A stretch of 64,000 bases of DNA, from the NCBI RefSeq assembly GCF_021044685.1, contig NZ_CP088014.1, positions 2,466,001 through 2,530,000 of the forward strand, in the 5' to 3' direction. The translations under genes and the position numbers were made by a program. Positions within the stretch are counted from its first letter, which is position 1; every line of letters begins with the position of its first letter. The stretch comes from Bradyrhizobium daqingense. GTDB taxonomy: Bacteria > Pseudomonadota > Alphaproteobacteria > Rhizobiales > Xanthobacteraceae. Below are positions 56,484 to 64,000 of the stretch, one piece after another. The notes below the pieces were generated by a model. That model was not told where the DNA came from and did no database searches. It was given only the letters and a program-made list of their open reading frames with translations.

Positions 56484-57974
56484 TCACTTCGACGCTGTCG
56501 TCGCCGCGCCGTTCGCGTTCTCCCGCACATGGATCACCGCGATGCCGTCCGCATAGATGCGCTTCCAGCCCTTGAGCTGGTCGAGGATCTGCGGACCCGG
56601 CGCCTCGGCGACCAGGAGCGTCGCGTCGATCTTGTATTCGTCGAGCAGGCGCGGCAGCAGCTCGGGCTTCTTGCCCTCGGTCGCCTTGAAGAAGTCCATG
56701 ACGAACTTCTCGCCATAGAGCTCGGCGCGGCCGTCGACGAACACGGGGACGTCACGCGAGATCAGATAGCCGCCGAATTGATAGGCGTTGAAGATGCGTT
56801 GCGCCCCAAGCTTCTCGAGCAGGTCGACCGCCGCGACCGGCGTCTGCGTCATCGTGAAGGTGAAGCGGTGGTGGTTCATGTAGAGCGAGGTCGAGGTCCA
56901 GCTCGCCGCCACGATCATCAACGCGCCGAGCACGGTGAGGTAGCGGGCCGGCCGGCGGTCAGCGCCGGCGGCGTCCGCAGGCGGGCGGCCGAACATCTCG
57001 CCGAGCGGCTTGGCCAGCACCAGCGGCACCAGGAAGGCGAAGGCATCGATGCTGCGGACGTGGGTCAGCGCGCTCCAGGTCAGGAACAGGATCAGGAAGA
57101 TCCTTGGTGCCGAGAGCACGAGGCCGCGGTAGTAACCGAGCGCGATCAGGCCGAGCAGCGCGCCTTCGAACGCAGTGAAGGTGGCGAAGTTCGCCGGCAT
57201 CCATTCGAAGATCACCGACAGCAGCTCACCGAGGCCGAGGATGCCGGTCGCGCCCATCAGCGTCTTCCAGCCGTAAGGCGTGCAGCAGCTCGCGACCAGC
57301 GCGCCGATGCCGAACAGCACCCAGCGCAGGAACAGCTGAAGCCGTTTTCCCTTCTCGGCATGCTCGACCGCTTCGAGCGAGATCGGCCCGATCAGCGCGA
57401 GGCCCAGCACGAAGCCGCCGTGCAGATTCGCCCACAGCGCCATCAGCGGCAGCCAGGCCCAGGACGGCGCGTTCCTGCGGTCCGCGGCCGCCATCAGGAG
57501 GCCGACCCACGCCACCATCACGGGCAGCGCCAGGATGTGCGGACGCGCCAGCACGTGATGCAGCGCGAGCAGCAGCGCCAGCATTGCGAACAGCACCGCG
57601 CGCGGAGCCTCGATCTGCGCGTCGAGCAGATGGACCAGGATCGCGACCGATAGCGCGACCCCGATCGCGGTGAGGATCACGGGCCCGGCCCAGTCCCATT
57701 GCGCGTAGGAGAACGCGAACATCACCTGCGACAGCCACGACGTCGAGATCCATGGCGCGCCGGTCCGCGTGAAGGAATAGAGATCGGTGGTGGGCATGGT
57801 GCCGTGGTCGAGGATCCATTGCCCGATCTTGATCTGCCAGAACGAGTCGGAGTCCTGAAGCAGGGTGTCGCCTACGAAGAGGAAGAAGAGATAGGCGCCG
57901 GCACCGACGCATAGCGGCACCATGGTGCGGGCGCGGCTCTGCACCGCAATGCTGTTGGCAAAGGAAAGGGACAT
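56484..57974 (-). CDS. Polytopic membrane protein, hypothetical
   Basis: This 496-residue protein has about nine to ten transmembrane segments in the first 370 residues and a soluble C-terminal domain (about 390-496) with YQFGGYLISRDVPVFVDGRA. The N-terminal loop DSDSFWQIKIGQWILDHGTM has the acidic pair and pattern of GT-C fold glycosyltransferase-like membrane proteins, but I cannot assign a substrate. I use ATG 57974 behind GAGGCGG; the longer frame is unsupported. Alone on the minus strand. Confidence 0.75.
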   Translation of the reverse strand: MSLSFANSIAVQSRARTMVPLCVGAGAYLFFLFVGDTLLQDSDSFWQIKIGQWILDHGTMPTTDLYSFTRTGAPWISTSWLSQVMFAFSYAQWDWAGPVILTAIGVALSVAILVHLLDAQIEAPRAVLFAMLALLLALHHVLARPHILALPVMVAWVGLLMAAADRRNAPSWAWLPLMALWANLHGGFVLGLALIGPISLEAVEHAEKGKRLQLFLRWVLFGIGALVASCCTPYGWKTLMGATGILGLGELLSVIFEWMPANFATFTAFEGALLGLIALGYYRGLVLSAPRIFLILFLTWSALTHVRSIDAFAFLVPLVLAKPLGEMFGRPPADAAGADRRPARYLTVLGALMIVAASWTSTSLYMNHHRFTFTMTQTPVAAVDLLEKLGAQRIFNAYQFGGYLISRDVPVFVDGRAELYGEKFVMDFFKATEGKKPELLPRLLDEYKIDATLLVAEAPGPQILDQLKGWKRIYADGIAVIHVRENANGAATTASK

Positions 57975-58359
57975 CCGCCTCGTCGTCCTGTTGTTCTTGC
58001 CCGCCGAGCTTGATCCGGAGAAGCGTGGTGCGGCTTTCCGGAACATCATGCTCGAACGATGAGCCGGAACGCGTTGAACATCATCGCGCGTCAGTCCGGG
58101 CGGGCCGCATTGGAGCATGGCCGGACATAACTTCGAGTAAACCGGCAGCTTTCGGCAGCCCTCAGGTTTCGACGATTTAACCGATTGTTTTCAATTTCGG
58201 TTTACCATCGGCGAATACGTGCAAACCGCTCCCTGTTTACGCAGCCGAATTAACTGCGGCGAAATTCTTTGCCTCTACGTTCGTTTCATGGTCGGGCGGT
58301 GCTGGGAAGCCGAGAAGACCAGACCATTTTGTAGCCCCGTTTACTCCTTGGAGCAGTCT
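57975..58359. other. 385-base divergent region upstream of the Flp pilin gene
   Basis: It holds the leaders of the membrane-protein gene and the pilin gene. TTAACCG (58177-58183) and CGGTTTA (58198-58204) are near-inverted, and TTAA-N7-TTTT from 58177 resembles a CtrA box (TTAA-N7-TTAA), which controls pilin genes in relatives. No other gene is supported. Confidence 0.4.
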
Positions 58360-58524
58360 ATGAAGAACCTCGTTTCGCGTTTCGTGAAGGACGAATCCGG
58401 CGCCACCGCCATCGAATACGGCCTGATCGCCGCCGGTATCGCGCTCGCGATCATCACCGTCGTCAACAACCTCGGCAGCACGATGAACACCAAGTTCGGC
58501 TCGATCTCGTCCAGCCTGAAGTAA
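58360..58524 (+). CDS. Flp/Fap-type pilin subunit
   Basis: This 54-residue Flp pilin precursor has a short leader, then the prepilin cleavage/processing region and the conserved FVKDESGATAIEYGLIAAGI followed by a hydrophobic helix and a polar end (GSTMNTKFGSISSSLK). It is the major subunit of tight-adherence (Tad) pili. ATG 58360 is used. Only this subunit is present in the window; the tad/cpa assembly genes are absent, so it must rely on genes elsewhere. Confidence 0.92.
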   Translation: MKNLVSRFVKDESGATAIEYGLIAAGIALAIITVVNNLGSTMNTKFGSISSSLK

Positions 58525-58547
58525 GACCGGACGACCAGAGAATTTCG

Positions 58548-58580
58548 AGAGCCCCGTCCCCGACGGGGCTCTTTTCTTTT
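58548..58580 (+). terminator. Rho-independent terminator after the pilin gene
   Basis: An 11-bp stem AGAGCCCCGTC/GACGGGGCTCT with a CCC loop is followed by TTTCTTTT, 24 bases after the pilin stop. A strong terminator is usual for highly expressed Flp genes. Confidence 0.9.
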
Positions 58581-58630
58581 GGGCTGAGTGCCTTGGCTGG
58601 CGGTCTCTCTCCAAGGGCGAGAGGCGGCTC

Positions 58631-59356
58631 TTACCGCTGTGGGTCTCTATAAATTTCTATCATTGTTCGGCCCGGCACTTCCTCACAGTGCATGACGGTC
58701 CGGGGTCGCGCTGCATCGCCCGCGATGCTTTCAATCGTGATGGTCTTGCTTATTCGGTTCCATACGATGCGGCGGGGAACGTCGAAATTCATCAATAACG
58801 TGACCTCATCCTGGCTCGCATCAGTGACCTCACCGCGAAACCCCCTTGCTTCCTGGCCACGCTCGAAGAGTGCTTGTTTTGAAGCGACATCCATCGTGAA
58901 GTACATGTATCCGGCGTCTTCACAGCGGACGGAGATTGGGTGCTGAATGGGATCGCGAACCCGGAATCTTAAAATGCTTCGCGGAGGCGTGATGCTGCAC
59001 TGATGGGTTAATGTTGGCCGGAAAGTGGGGTCATCAAATCCTGGCCACGTCATCGTCTTCTTAATGCGATCAAAGATCAGGTCGATCTTGCCTGGATAGA
59101 CGCGCAGCATGAATTCGATCTTGCCATCGTTTGCGGAAACGATCTCTCCCGAATGGGCATTGATGCCGAAATTTGTTTCGATGTTTATAGGCGGCGTTTC
59201 TAAGACAACAGTCTTGGCATCGACGTCGATCGTCGCAAAGTAGGGGCGGGCGGGTGCGCCACCTTCGCACCGCACCGAGAACAGTTCAGCGGCTGCCGCG
59301 TGACCTGCCGCCAGCGTCAGGAAGAGAACGAGGGCGAGACCCCAAAACCGATTCAT
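58631..59356 (-). CDS. Hypothetical secreted protein (241 aa)
   Basis: This protein has a signal peptide (MNRFWGLALVLFLTLAAGHA) and a mostly beta-strand mature part with internal duplication: FSVRCEGGAPARPYFATIDVDAKTV and, about 110 residues on, ISVRCEDAGYMYFTMDVASK share a pattern, each followed by a disulphide-capable cysteine (HQC, HCE). I do not recognise the family. ATG 59356 has AAGGAG upstream; the longer frame is unsupported. GC content and codon choice are visibly lower than in neighbours, so it may be acquired. Confidence 0.65.
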   Translation of the reverse strand: MNRFWGLALVLFLTLAAGHAAAAELFSVRCEGGAPARPYFATIDVDAKTVVLETPPINIETNFGINAHSGEIVSANDGKIEFMLRVYPGKIDLIFDRIKKTMTWPGFDDPTFRPTLTHQCSITPPRSILRFRVRDPIQHPISVRCEDAGYMYFTMDVASKQALFERGQEARGFRGEVTDASQDEVTLLMNFDVPRRIVWNRISKTITIESIAGDAARPRTVMHCEEVPGRTMIEIYRDPQR

Positions 59357-59905
59357 GTCGCGCGCTCCTTCCTGCATGAGACTTTCCGCCGTGGCTTGGC
59401 AGCGCCGGAAAGCCCCTCGAACTTTTTGACGTGGCTTGGCGTCGAAGGTCGACGCCATCAGCACACTGCGCACCGACTCGCGTCAACGTCCGGCTGCGAA
59501 TTGTGTAAATAAACCCATAAGAGTAACTTATCGTAACGCATCCTGAGGCTGCGTTTCACGAGCAGATGGCGAAGATCCAAATCTGATGTGAATTGGCAGT
59601 CCGGACGCCGAAGAATGCCCATTCGGTCTTGCGGGCGGTTCGCTGCAAGTGATCGGACGATAAAGATGACGTTGATCCCGCCTTGCTCGTGTGGCCTTGC
59701 GACCATTCTGAAGGTGGCTTCGGCAAGATGCCGCCGACAGAGTTTCGACGCTCCAGCCCGCTCGCAATGGCGCCCCACGCATTTCCATCTTGTCATCCCC
59801 CCTGAATAGTTGTTCAGTCCTTGCGGGGCGATTTGCATCTTTCGACGTGACGAAGCGTTCGGCCGCAGGGCGTGCGGCTGGCGTGGGTGGGACAGGAAGC
59901 GCGCC
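59357..59905. other. 549-base region of lower GC before a TetR gene
   Basis: No open frame here has a credible start site or codon pattern; the several short frames overlap one another on both strands. The composition is lower in GC than the flanks. The only element I would note is the palindrome at 59802-59817 near the TetR gene. It may be a decayed gene remnant. Confidence 0.45.
59802..59817. promoter_or_regulatory. Possible TetR operator
   Basis: CTGAATAGTTGTTCAG has 5-bp perfect arms CTGAA/TTCAG around six bases, 88 bases before the TetR start. Size and form suit a TetR-family site, but no second copy was found. Confidence 0.35.
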
Positions 59906-60586
59906 ATGGTTTATCGGCGGACGCATCAAGTGGTGAAGCGCCTTGCGGCCCGGCGCAGTGCGATATTGGCGGCGGCGCGGGAGGCAGCGGCGGAAGGCGG
60001 GATGGCGGCGGTGCAGATTGCGCCGGTCGCGGTCCGGGCCAGTGTCGCGGCCGGAACGGTCTATCGTTACTTCCCCTCCAAGGCCGAGCTGATCTCCGAG
60101 CTCATTGCCGAGGTCTCGCGCGATGAGCTCGCGGCGATCCGGCGGGCGGCCGACGCCGCGCCAGGGCCGTCCTCGGCTCTGGCGGCCGCCGTCACCACCG
60201 TGGCGGTCCATACGCTGTCGCAGCGCCGGCTGGCCTGGGGCATCCTGGCCGAGCCGGTCGATGTCGATGTCAGCGCCTCCCGCCTTGCCAGCCGGCGCGA
60301 GATCGCGGGCGAGATCGCCGCGCGGATCGATGCCGCCGTGCGCGCGGGTCATTTGCCGGCGCAGGATACCGCGCTCGCCGCCACCGCGCTGCTCGGCGCC
60401 CTGCATGAGGCGCTGGTCGGACCGCTCGCGCCCGACAATCTCGATGATCCCGTCAAGATGCGCGATGCGGTGCAGACCGTGACGCTGCTGGCGCTGCGTG
60501 CCGTCGGCGTCATGGACGCTCGCGCCAGGGGCCTGGTGGTGCAGCAGACGCTGTTGCCGACCACCAAGGCGCTGGTCGGGGCGTAG
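59906..60586 (+). CDS. TetR/AcrR family transcriptional regulator
   Basis: This 226-residue regulator has the helix-turn-helix at about residues 15-60 (ILAAAREAAAEGGMAAVQIA and AAGTVYRYFPSKAELISELI). The C-terminal ligand domain is alanine-rich, with ALLGALHEALVGPLAPDN. ATG 59906 is chosen; the longer frame begins in the non-coding gap. No obvious divergent target gene is present, and it converges with pyruvate kinase. Confidence 0.87.
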   Translation: MVYRRTHQVVKRLAARRSAILAAAREAAAEGGMAAVQIAPVAVRASVAAGTVYRYFPSKAELISELIAEVSRDELAAIRRAADAAPGPSSALAAAVTTVAVHTLSQRRLAWGILAEPVDVDVSASRLASRREIAGEIAARIDAAVRAGHLPAQDTALAATALLGALHEALVGPLAPDNLDDPVKMRDAVQTVTLLALRAVGVMDARARGLVVQQTLLPTTKALVGA

Positions 60587-60733
60587 ATCGCCGCGCGAAG
60601 CGGATCGGCGGCTTGATCGCGCTCAGGCCGTTGGTCGCGCAGGGTTATTCGAAAAGACCACAGCACCGGCGCAGGGCGCGCCTTCTACTGTGCATGGGGT
60701 TGTTTTCGCAGTTTGGTGCGAGCGGCCGAAAAA

Positions 60734-62170
60734 TCAGATGTTGGCGTCCCCCTCGGGGCCGACCGAGGCGATGCGCACCATGTTGGTCGTGCCGGGAATG
60801 CCGAGCGGCACGCCGGCGACGATGATGACGCGCTGGCCCGCGCGGACGAAGCCGTCCCGGAACGCGATCTGGCCGGCGCGGCCGACCATGTCGTCCTGGT
60901 CGCGGGCATCCTCGGCCACCACGCAATGCACGCCCCAGACCACGGCGAGCCTGCGGCCGGCGGTGATGTTCGGCGTGATCGCCACGATCGGAGGCTTCGG
61001 CCGCTCGCGCGCCACGCGCACGGCGGTCGAGCCCGAGCTGGTCCAGCAGATCAGAGCGGGCAGGTCGAGCGTCTCGGCAATCTGCCGGGCGGCGTCCGCG
61101 ATGGCGTCACCCGCGGTGGATTCCGGTGCGGGGCGCTGCGCCATGATCACGGAGCGGTAGGTCGGGTCGCGCTCGACCTCCTCGCCGATGCGGTTCATGG
61201 TCGAGACCGCCTCGACCGGGAATTTGCCGGCCGCCGATTCCGCCGACAGCATGATGGCGTCGGCGCCTTCATAGACCGCGGTCGCGACGTCGGAGACTTC
61301 GGCGCGGGTCGGCACCGGCGACTGGATCATCGATTCCAGCATCTGGGTCGCGACCACCACCGGCTTGCCGGCACGGCGCGCCATCCGCGTCATCTGCTTC
61401 TGCAGGCTCGGCACGCGCTCCAGCGGCAGCTCGACGCCGAGGTCGCCGCGCGCCACCATCAGCGCATCGGAGGCCTCGATGATGTCGGCGAGGCGGTCGA
61501 TCGCCTGCGGCTTCTCGATCTTAGCCATGACCGCGGCGCGGCCGCGGATCATCTTCTTGGCCTCGATCACGTCGTCGGCGCGCTGCACGAAGGACAGCGC
61601 GATCCAGTCGACGCCGGTGACGAGGGCCGCCTCGAGGTCGGCGCGGTCCTTCGGCGTCATGGCGGAGACCGGCAGGTCGGTGTCGGGCAGGCTGACGCCC
61701 TTGCGGTCGCTCATCTTGCCGCCGACCACGACACGCGTCACCGCGTGCTCCTTGGAGGTCTCCTCGGCGATCAGGCGCACCTTGCCGTCGTCGAGCAGCA
61801 GGGCATGGCCCGGCCGGAGTGCGGCCAGGATCTCCGGATGCGGCAGGTGGACGCGCGTGGCATCCCCCGGCGCCTTGTCCGAATCGAGCGTGAAGGTCTG
61901 TCCGTTCTGGAGCTGGACCGCGCCGTCGGCGAAGGAGCCGAGCCTCAGCTTCGGGCCCTGGAGATCGACCAGGATGCCGATCGGCCGGCCATAGCTGCTC
62001 TCGACGTTGCGGATCGTCGCCACCAGCTCCCGCATCTTGTCATGCGGGGTGTGGCTCATGTTGATGCGGAACAGGTCGGCACCCGCCTCGAACAGGCGGC
62101 GGATCATCGCGAGGTCCGACGAAGCAGGTCCGAGCGTCGCGAGAATCTTGATACGGCGAAGGCGCCTCAT
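60734..62170 (-). CDS. pyk: Pyruvate kinase
   Basis: This 478-residue glycolytic enzyme converts phosphoenolpyruvate and ADP to pyruvate and ATP. It shows KILATLGPASSD and FRINMSHT at the N-terminus, DLQGPKLRLGSF, the B domain, the catalytic lysine region MAKIEKPQAIDRL and the signature DALMVARGDLGVELPLE. GDANI ends the C-domain. Its start overlaps the stop of the DUF1036 gene (ATGA), so they are coupled, an order seen in relatives. Confidence 0.95.
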   Translation of the reverse strand: MRRLRRIKILATLGPASSDLAMIRRLFEAGADLFRINMSHTPHDKMRELVATIRNVESSYGRPIGILVDLQGPKLRLGSFADGAVQLQNGQTFTLDSDKAPGDATRVHLPHPEILAALRPGHALLLDDGKVRLIAEETSKEHAVTRVVVGGKMSDRKGVSLPDTDLPVSAMTPKDRADLEAALVTGVDWIALSFVQRADDVIEAKKMIRGRAAVMAKIEKPQAIDRLADIIEASDALMVARGDLGVELPLERVPSLQKQMTRMARRAGKPVVVATQMLESMIQSPVPTRAEVSDVATAVYEGADAIMLSAESAAGKFPVEAVSTMNRIGEEVERDPTYRSVIMAQRPAPESTAGDAIADAARQIAETLDLPALICWTSSGSTAVRVARERPKPPIVAITPNITAGRRLAVVWGVHCVVAEDARDQDDMVGRAGQIAFRDGFVRAGQRVIIVAGVPLGIPGTTNMVRIASVGPEGDANI

Positions 62171-62757
62171 GGCTTACTTCCAGACGGGGGGGCAGCGCCT
62201 GGCGGGAGACCAGGCGCGGGGGGCGTACCACCGGGCGGGCTATTGGGCAAACCCGGAACCCCGCCCGGTCCAACCGGGCCGGGCAGGCCGGGCACGCGCT
62301 GCTGCGCCGGCTGTTCGTTGGCATCCGTGAGCTGGACGGTCCAGGCCCGCTGCTCGCCGGTATCGACCTCGAAATAGCCGGTGCGGTCGTAGCCGCGTGC
62401 CAGGCAATCCTCGGTGCCGCGGATGGTGAACTCCTTGTCGCGCGAGCACATGAAAGCCTGGCCCGACCATTCGCCGCCGCGATCATAGTCGATGGCGTAG
62501 ATGTAATAGTAACGGGCGACCAACGTTCCCCGCAGCAGCGTCTCGCAGGACCGGGACGAGATGTTCCACCAACCCTCGGTGGTCCAGCCCTCGGCGTCCT
62601 TGTAGCCCAGCGCGATCCCGACCCGGCTCGACGTATTGTTGCAGAGTCGGAAATCGGCCGATGCCGGGCTGCTCCAGCAGCACAGCAGCGCGACCGCCAG
62701 CACCGGGACCAACCGGGCGAGCAGGCGAAGGGGGGAGCGGGGAGATTCGGCGATCAT
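62167..62757 (-). CDS. DUF1036 secreted protein
   Basis: This 196-residue protein has a signal peptide (residues 1-35, LLARLVPVLAVALLCCWSS) and the DUF1036 core FRLCNNTSSRVGIALGYKDA, GWTTEGWWNISSRSCETLL and EFTIRGTEDCLARGYDRTGY with conserved cysteines. A Pro/Gly-rich tail of about 45 residues follows. Function unknown. It is upstream of and overlaps pyruvate kinase. Confidence 0.88.
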   Translation of the reverse strand: MIAESPRSPLRLLARLVPVLAVALLCCWSSPASADFRLCNNTSSRVGIALGYKDAEGWTTEGWWNISSRSCETLLRGTLVARYYYIYAIDYDRGGEWSGQAFMCSRDKEFTIRGTEDCLARGYDRTGYFEVDTGEQRAWTVQLTDANEQPAQQRVPGLPGPVGPGGVPGLPNSPPGGTPPAPGLPPGAAPPSGSKP

Positions 62758-62925
62758 TGTCGCGGAAGCTATATCAGATCATTGATGATTTGGCGTAGGG
62801 GCAGGGAGCTGCCCGGAAGGCCCGGTTCGGGGTCCGTTTGCGCCGGGATATGGCAAAATCTGTGACAGGCCCCACCTGATCCCGTAAGGGTGAGCGCCAT
62901 CCGGGCAGCCCCAAGGAATCCAGCC

Positions 62926-63231
62926 ATGGCCATCGACGACAAAACCAGAACGGAACTCGAGGCGGCCGCATTCCGGCGCCTGGTCGATCATTTGAGGACA
63001 CGGACGGACGTCCAGAACATCGACCTGATGAATCTCGCCGGCTTCTGCCGCAACTGCCTGTCCAACTGGCTCAAGGACGCCGCCGACGCCCAGGGCGTGA
63101 GCTTGAGCAAGGACGAGAGCCGCGAGGCCGTCTACGGCATGCCCTATGAGACGTGGAAGGCGAAATACCAGGGCGCGGCCACGCCCGAGCAGCTCGAGGC
63201 GATGAAGAAGGTCCATCCCCACGGGCACTGA
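62926..63231 (+). CDS. DUF1244 domain protein
   Basis: This 101-residue protein has the family motif NIDLMNLAGFCRNCLSNWL with two cysteines (C-x2-C) and YGMPYETWKAKYQ near the C-terminus. DUF1244 is a small conserved alphaproteobacterial and gammaproteobacterial family of unknown function. ATG 62926 lies 8 bases after AAGGA; a GTG upstream is unsupported. It is divergent from the DUF1036-pyk pair. Confidence 0.9.
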   Translation: MAIDDKTRTELEAAAFRRLVDHLRTRTDVQNIDLMNLAGFCRNCLSNWLKDAADAQGVSLSKDESREAVYGMPYETWKAKYQGAATPEQLEAMKKVHPHGH

Positions 63232-63429
63232 AGCGGCCTCTTTGCGGCGTCACCCGAGTCGCACCACACAATAGCTTTCTTCGCCTCGCTGCAGGAAGGT
63301 GTGGGCGCGCTGTGGACGAGCGTGATGCTTGCTTGAACGCGGTCGGCGCCAACCCTAAGGGTCTACCCAGCACGCGCGGTGACGATGCCGGCGTCACCTC
63401 GTTTTGCCAGTTCCATTGGGAGTACCAAG

Positions 63430-63702
63430 ATGGCCACCTCCGCCGCCGTCCGCGACGACGAGCCCGCGACGAAATTTGCCAAGGACCAGCTCAAATCCAT
63501 CATCGAGCGCATCGAGCGGCTGGAGGAAGAGAAGAAGGCGATCTCCGACGACATCCGCGACGTCTATGCCGAGAGCAAGGGCAACGGCTACGACGTCAAG
63601 GCATTGCGCACAATCGTGCGCCTGCGCAAGCAGGACCCCAACGAACGCGCCGAGGCCGAGACCATCCTCGAGACCTACATGCAGGCGCTGGGCATGATCT
63701 GA
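63430..63702 (+). CDS. gapR: GapR family DNA-binding protein (DUF2312)
   Basis: This 90-residue protein matches the GapR/DUF2312 family: [20 protein letters not shown], then [20 protein letters not shown] and the lysine/arginine-rich [12 protein letters not shown]. In Caulobacter GapR forms tetramers that clamp overtwisted DNA ahead of replication and transcription. The first 15 residues are variable. ATG 63430 has GGGAG upstream; an in-frame start at 63379 would add 17 residues. Confidence 0.92.
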   Translation: MATSAAVRDDEPATKFAKDQLKSIIERIERLEEEKKAISDDIRDVYAESKGNGYDVKALRTIVRLRKQDPNERAEAETILETYMQALGMI

Positions 63703-63787
63703 GGCGCACCGCCCGGTCGGCATTGCAGCGCACCAAGCTTGGCGAAATCCCTTCGTCTGCTACAGTGCTCGGCGAAAGGACCGAGCG

Positions 63788-64000
63788 ATGGATGTGCCCG
63801 GACCAGAGCGCAGGCTCGCCGCGGTCCTCGCCGCCGACATGGTCGGCTTTAGCCGGCTCATGGAGGTCGACGAGGCGGGTACGCTTGCGCGCCTCAAGAC
63901 CCATCGGGTCGAACTCATTGATCCGGCCATCACCAAGAATCGTGGCACCATCATCAAGACGACGGGCGATGGCCTGCTCGTGGAATTCCACAGCGTGGTC
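63788..64000 (+). CDS. Adenylate/guanylate cyclase (class III), 5' end only
   Basis: An ATG at 63788 opens 71 codons that run to the window end. The product begins with MDVPGPERRLAAVLAADMVG and reaches the KTTGDGLLVEF strand, with the first catalytic aspartate in ADMVGFSRLM and the second in TGDGLLVEF. This is the N-terminal catalytic domain of the cyclase family common in Bradyrhizobium, often followed by TPR or other sensory repeats. The rest lies outside the window. Confidence 0.85.
   Translation, partial: MDVPGPERRLAAVLAADMVGFSRLMEVDEAGTLARLKTHRVELIDPAITKNRGTIIKTTGDGLLVEFHSVV

Noticed and set aside
59458..59907. Coding genes in the gap before the TetR gene at 59906
   Set aside because: Several overlapping frames on both strands, none with a start site, domain or codon bias.
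60713..62377. 554-codon plus-strand frame
   Set aside because: Antisense to pyruvate kinase and DUF1036; His/Arg/Asp-rich mirror composition.

Overview
The window looks like a chromosomal segment of a Bradyrhizobium-type alphaproteobacterium (order Hyphomicrobiales). The pointers are high GC with strongly biased third positions, the small conserved proteins DUF1244, DUF1036, DUF2852 and DUF2312/GapR, a tolQRAB / pal-cpoB-tilS-ftsH block, a large share of ABC/TRAP uptake systems and class III cyclases, and palindromic intergenic repeats typical of that group. I see no rRNA, tRNA, CRISPR array, phage or insertion sequence. The species call is inference from gene content only.

Region 1 (223-8424) is one tightly coupled plus-strand operon. 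It holds a polyamine/opine-type ABC importer (binding protein, ATPase, two permeases), then FAD amine/amino-acid oxidoreductase subunits in the beta-gamma-alpha arrangement of opine, D-hydroxyproline or HcnABC-type dehydrogenases, a second DAO-type subunit broken by a one-base frameshift, and a RidA imine deaminase. It probably imports and oxidises an amino-acid derivative whose identity cannot be read from sequence. Region 2 (8593-16915) is a set of single genes: an ABC-F ATPase, dctA, an NCS2 nucleobase permease, an SDR, a CPA2/Kef antiporter and a sirtuin. Region 3 (17057-23784) joins hydantoinase/oxoprolinase HyuAB to a TRAP transporter (DctPQM). A GST and a divergent TetR gene with matching inverted repeats follow, then a GhrA-type dehydrogenase.

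Region 4 (26351-34624) carries the most distinctive signal. An ECF42-type sigma factor is translationally coupled to a YCII/DGPF protein. The same bipartite element, TGTCGG-N17-CGTC, lies 26 to 41 bases before three start codons: the yciI-sigma operon, an SRPBCC-VOC pair, and a second YCII pair 7 kb away. This reads as a self-contained sigma regulon. Between its parts lie a cloverleaf-like palindromic repeat, small secreted proteins, an SDR and a three-PAS soluble chemoreceptor. Just downstream, a TetR-family gene and its DUF2852 neighbour share one 19-bp palindromic operator.

Region 5 (36239-39467) has a fatty-acid desaturase, a serine acetyltransferase-like gene, two tiny membrane-protein genes that overlap, and a DUF2231 protein. 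Region 6 (39849-52252) is the cell-envelope block tolQ-tolR-tolA-tolB, then a GGDEF-EAL protein and a FeeM-like N-acyltransferase, then pal-cpoB-tilS-ftsH. Region 7 (52513-64000) is mixed: a secreted alpha/beta hydrolase, a Cache-HAMP adenylate cyclase beside an orphan binding protein, a polytopic membrane protein, a lone Flp pilin, a TetR gene, pyruvate kinase with DUF1036, DUF1244, gapR, and a second class III cyclase cut by the window end.
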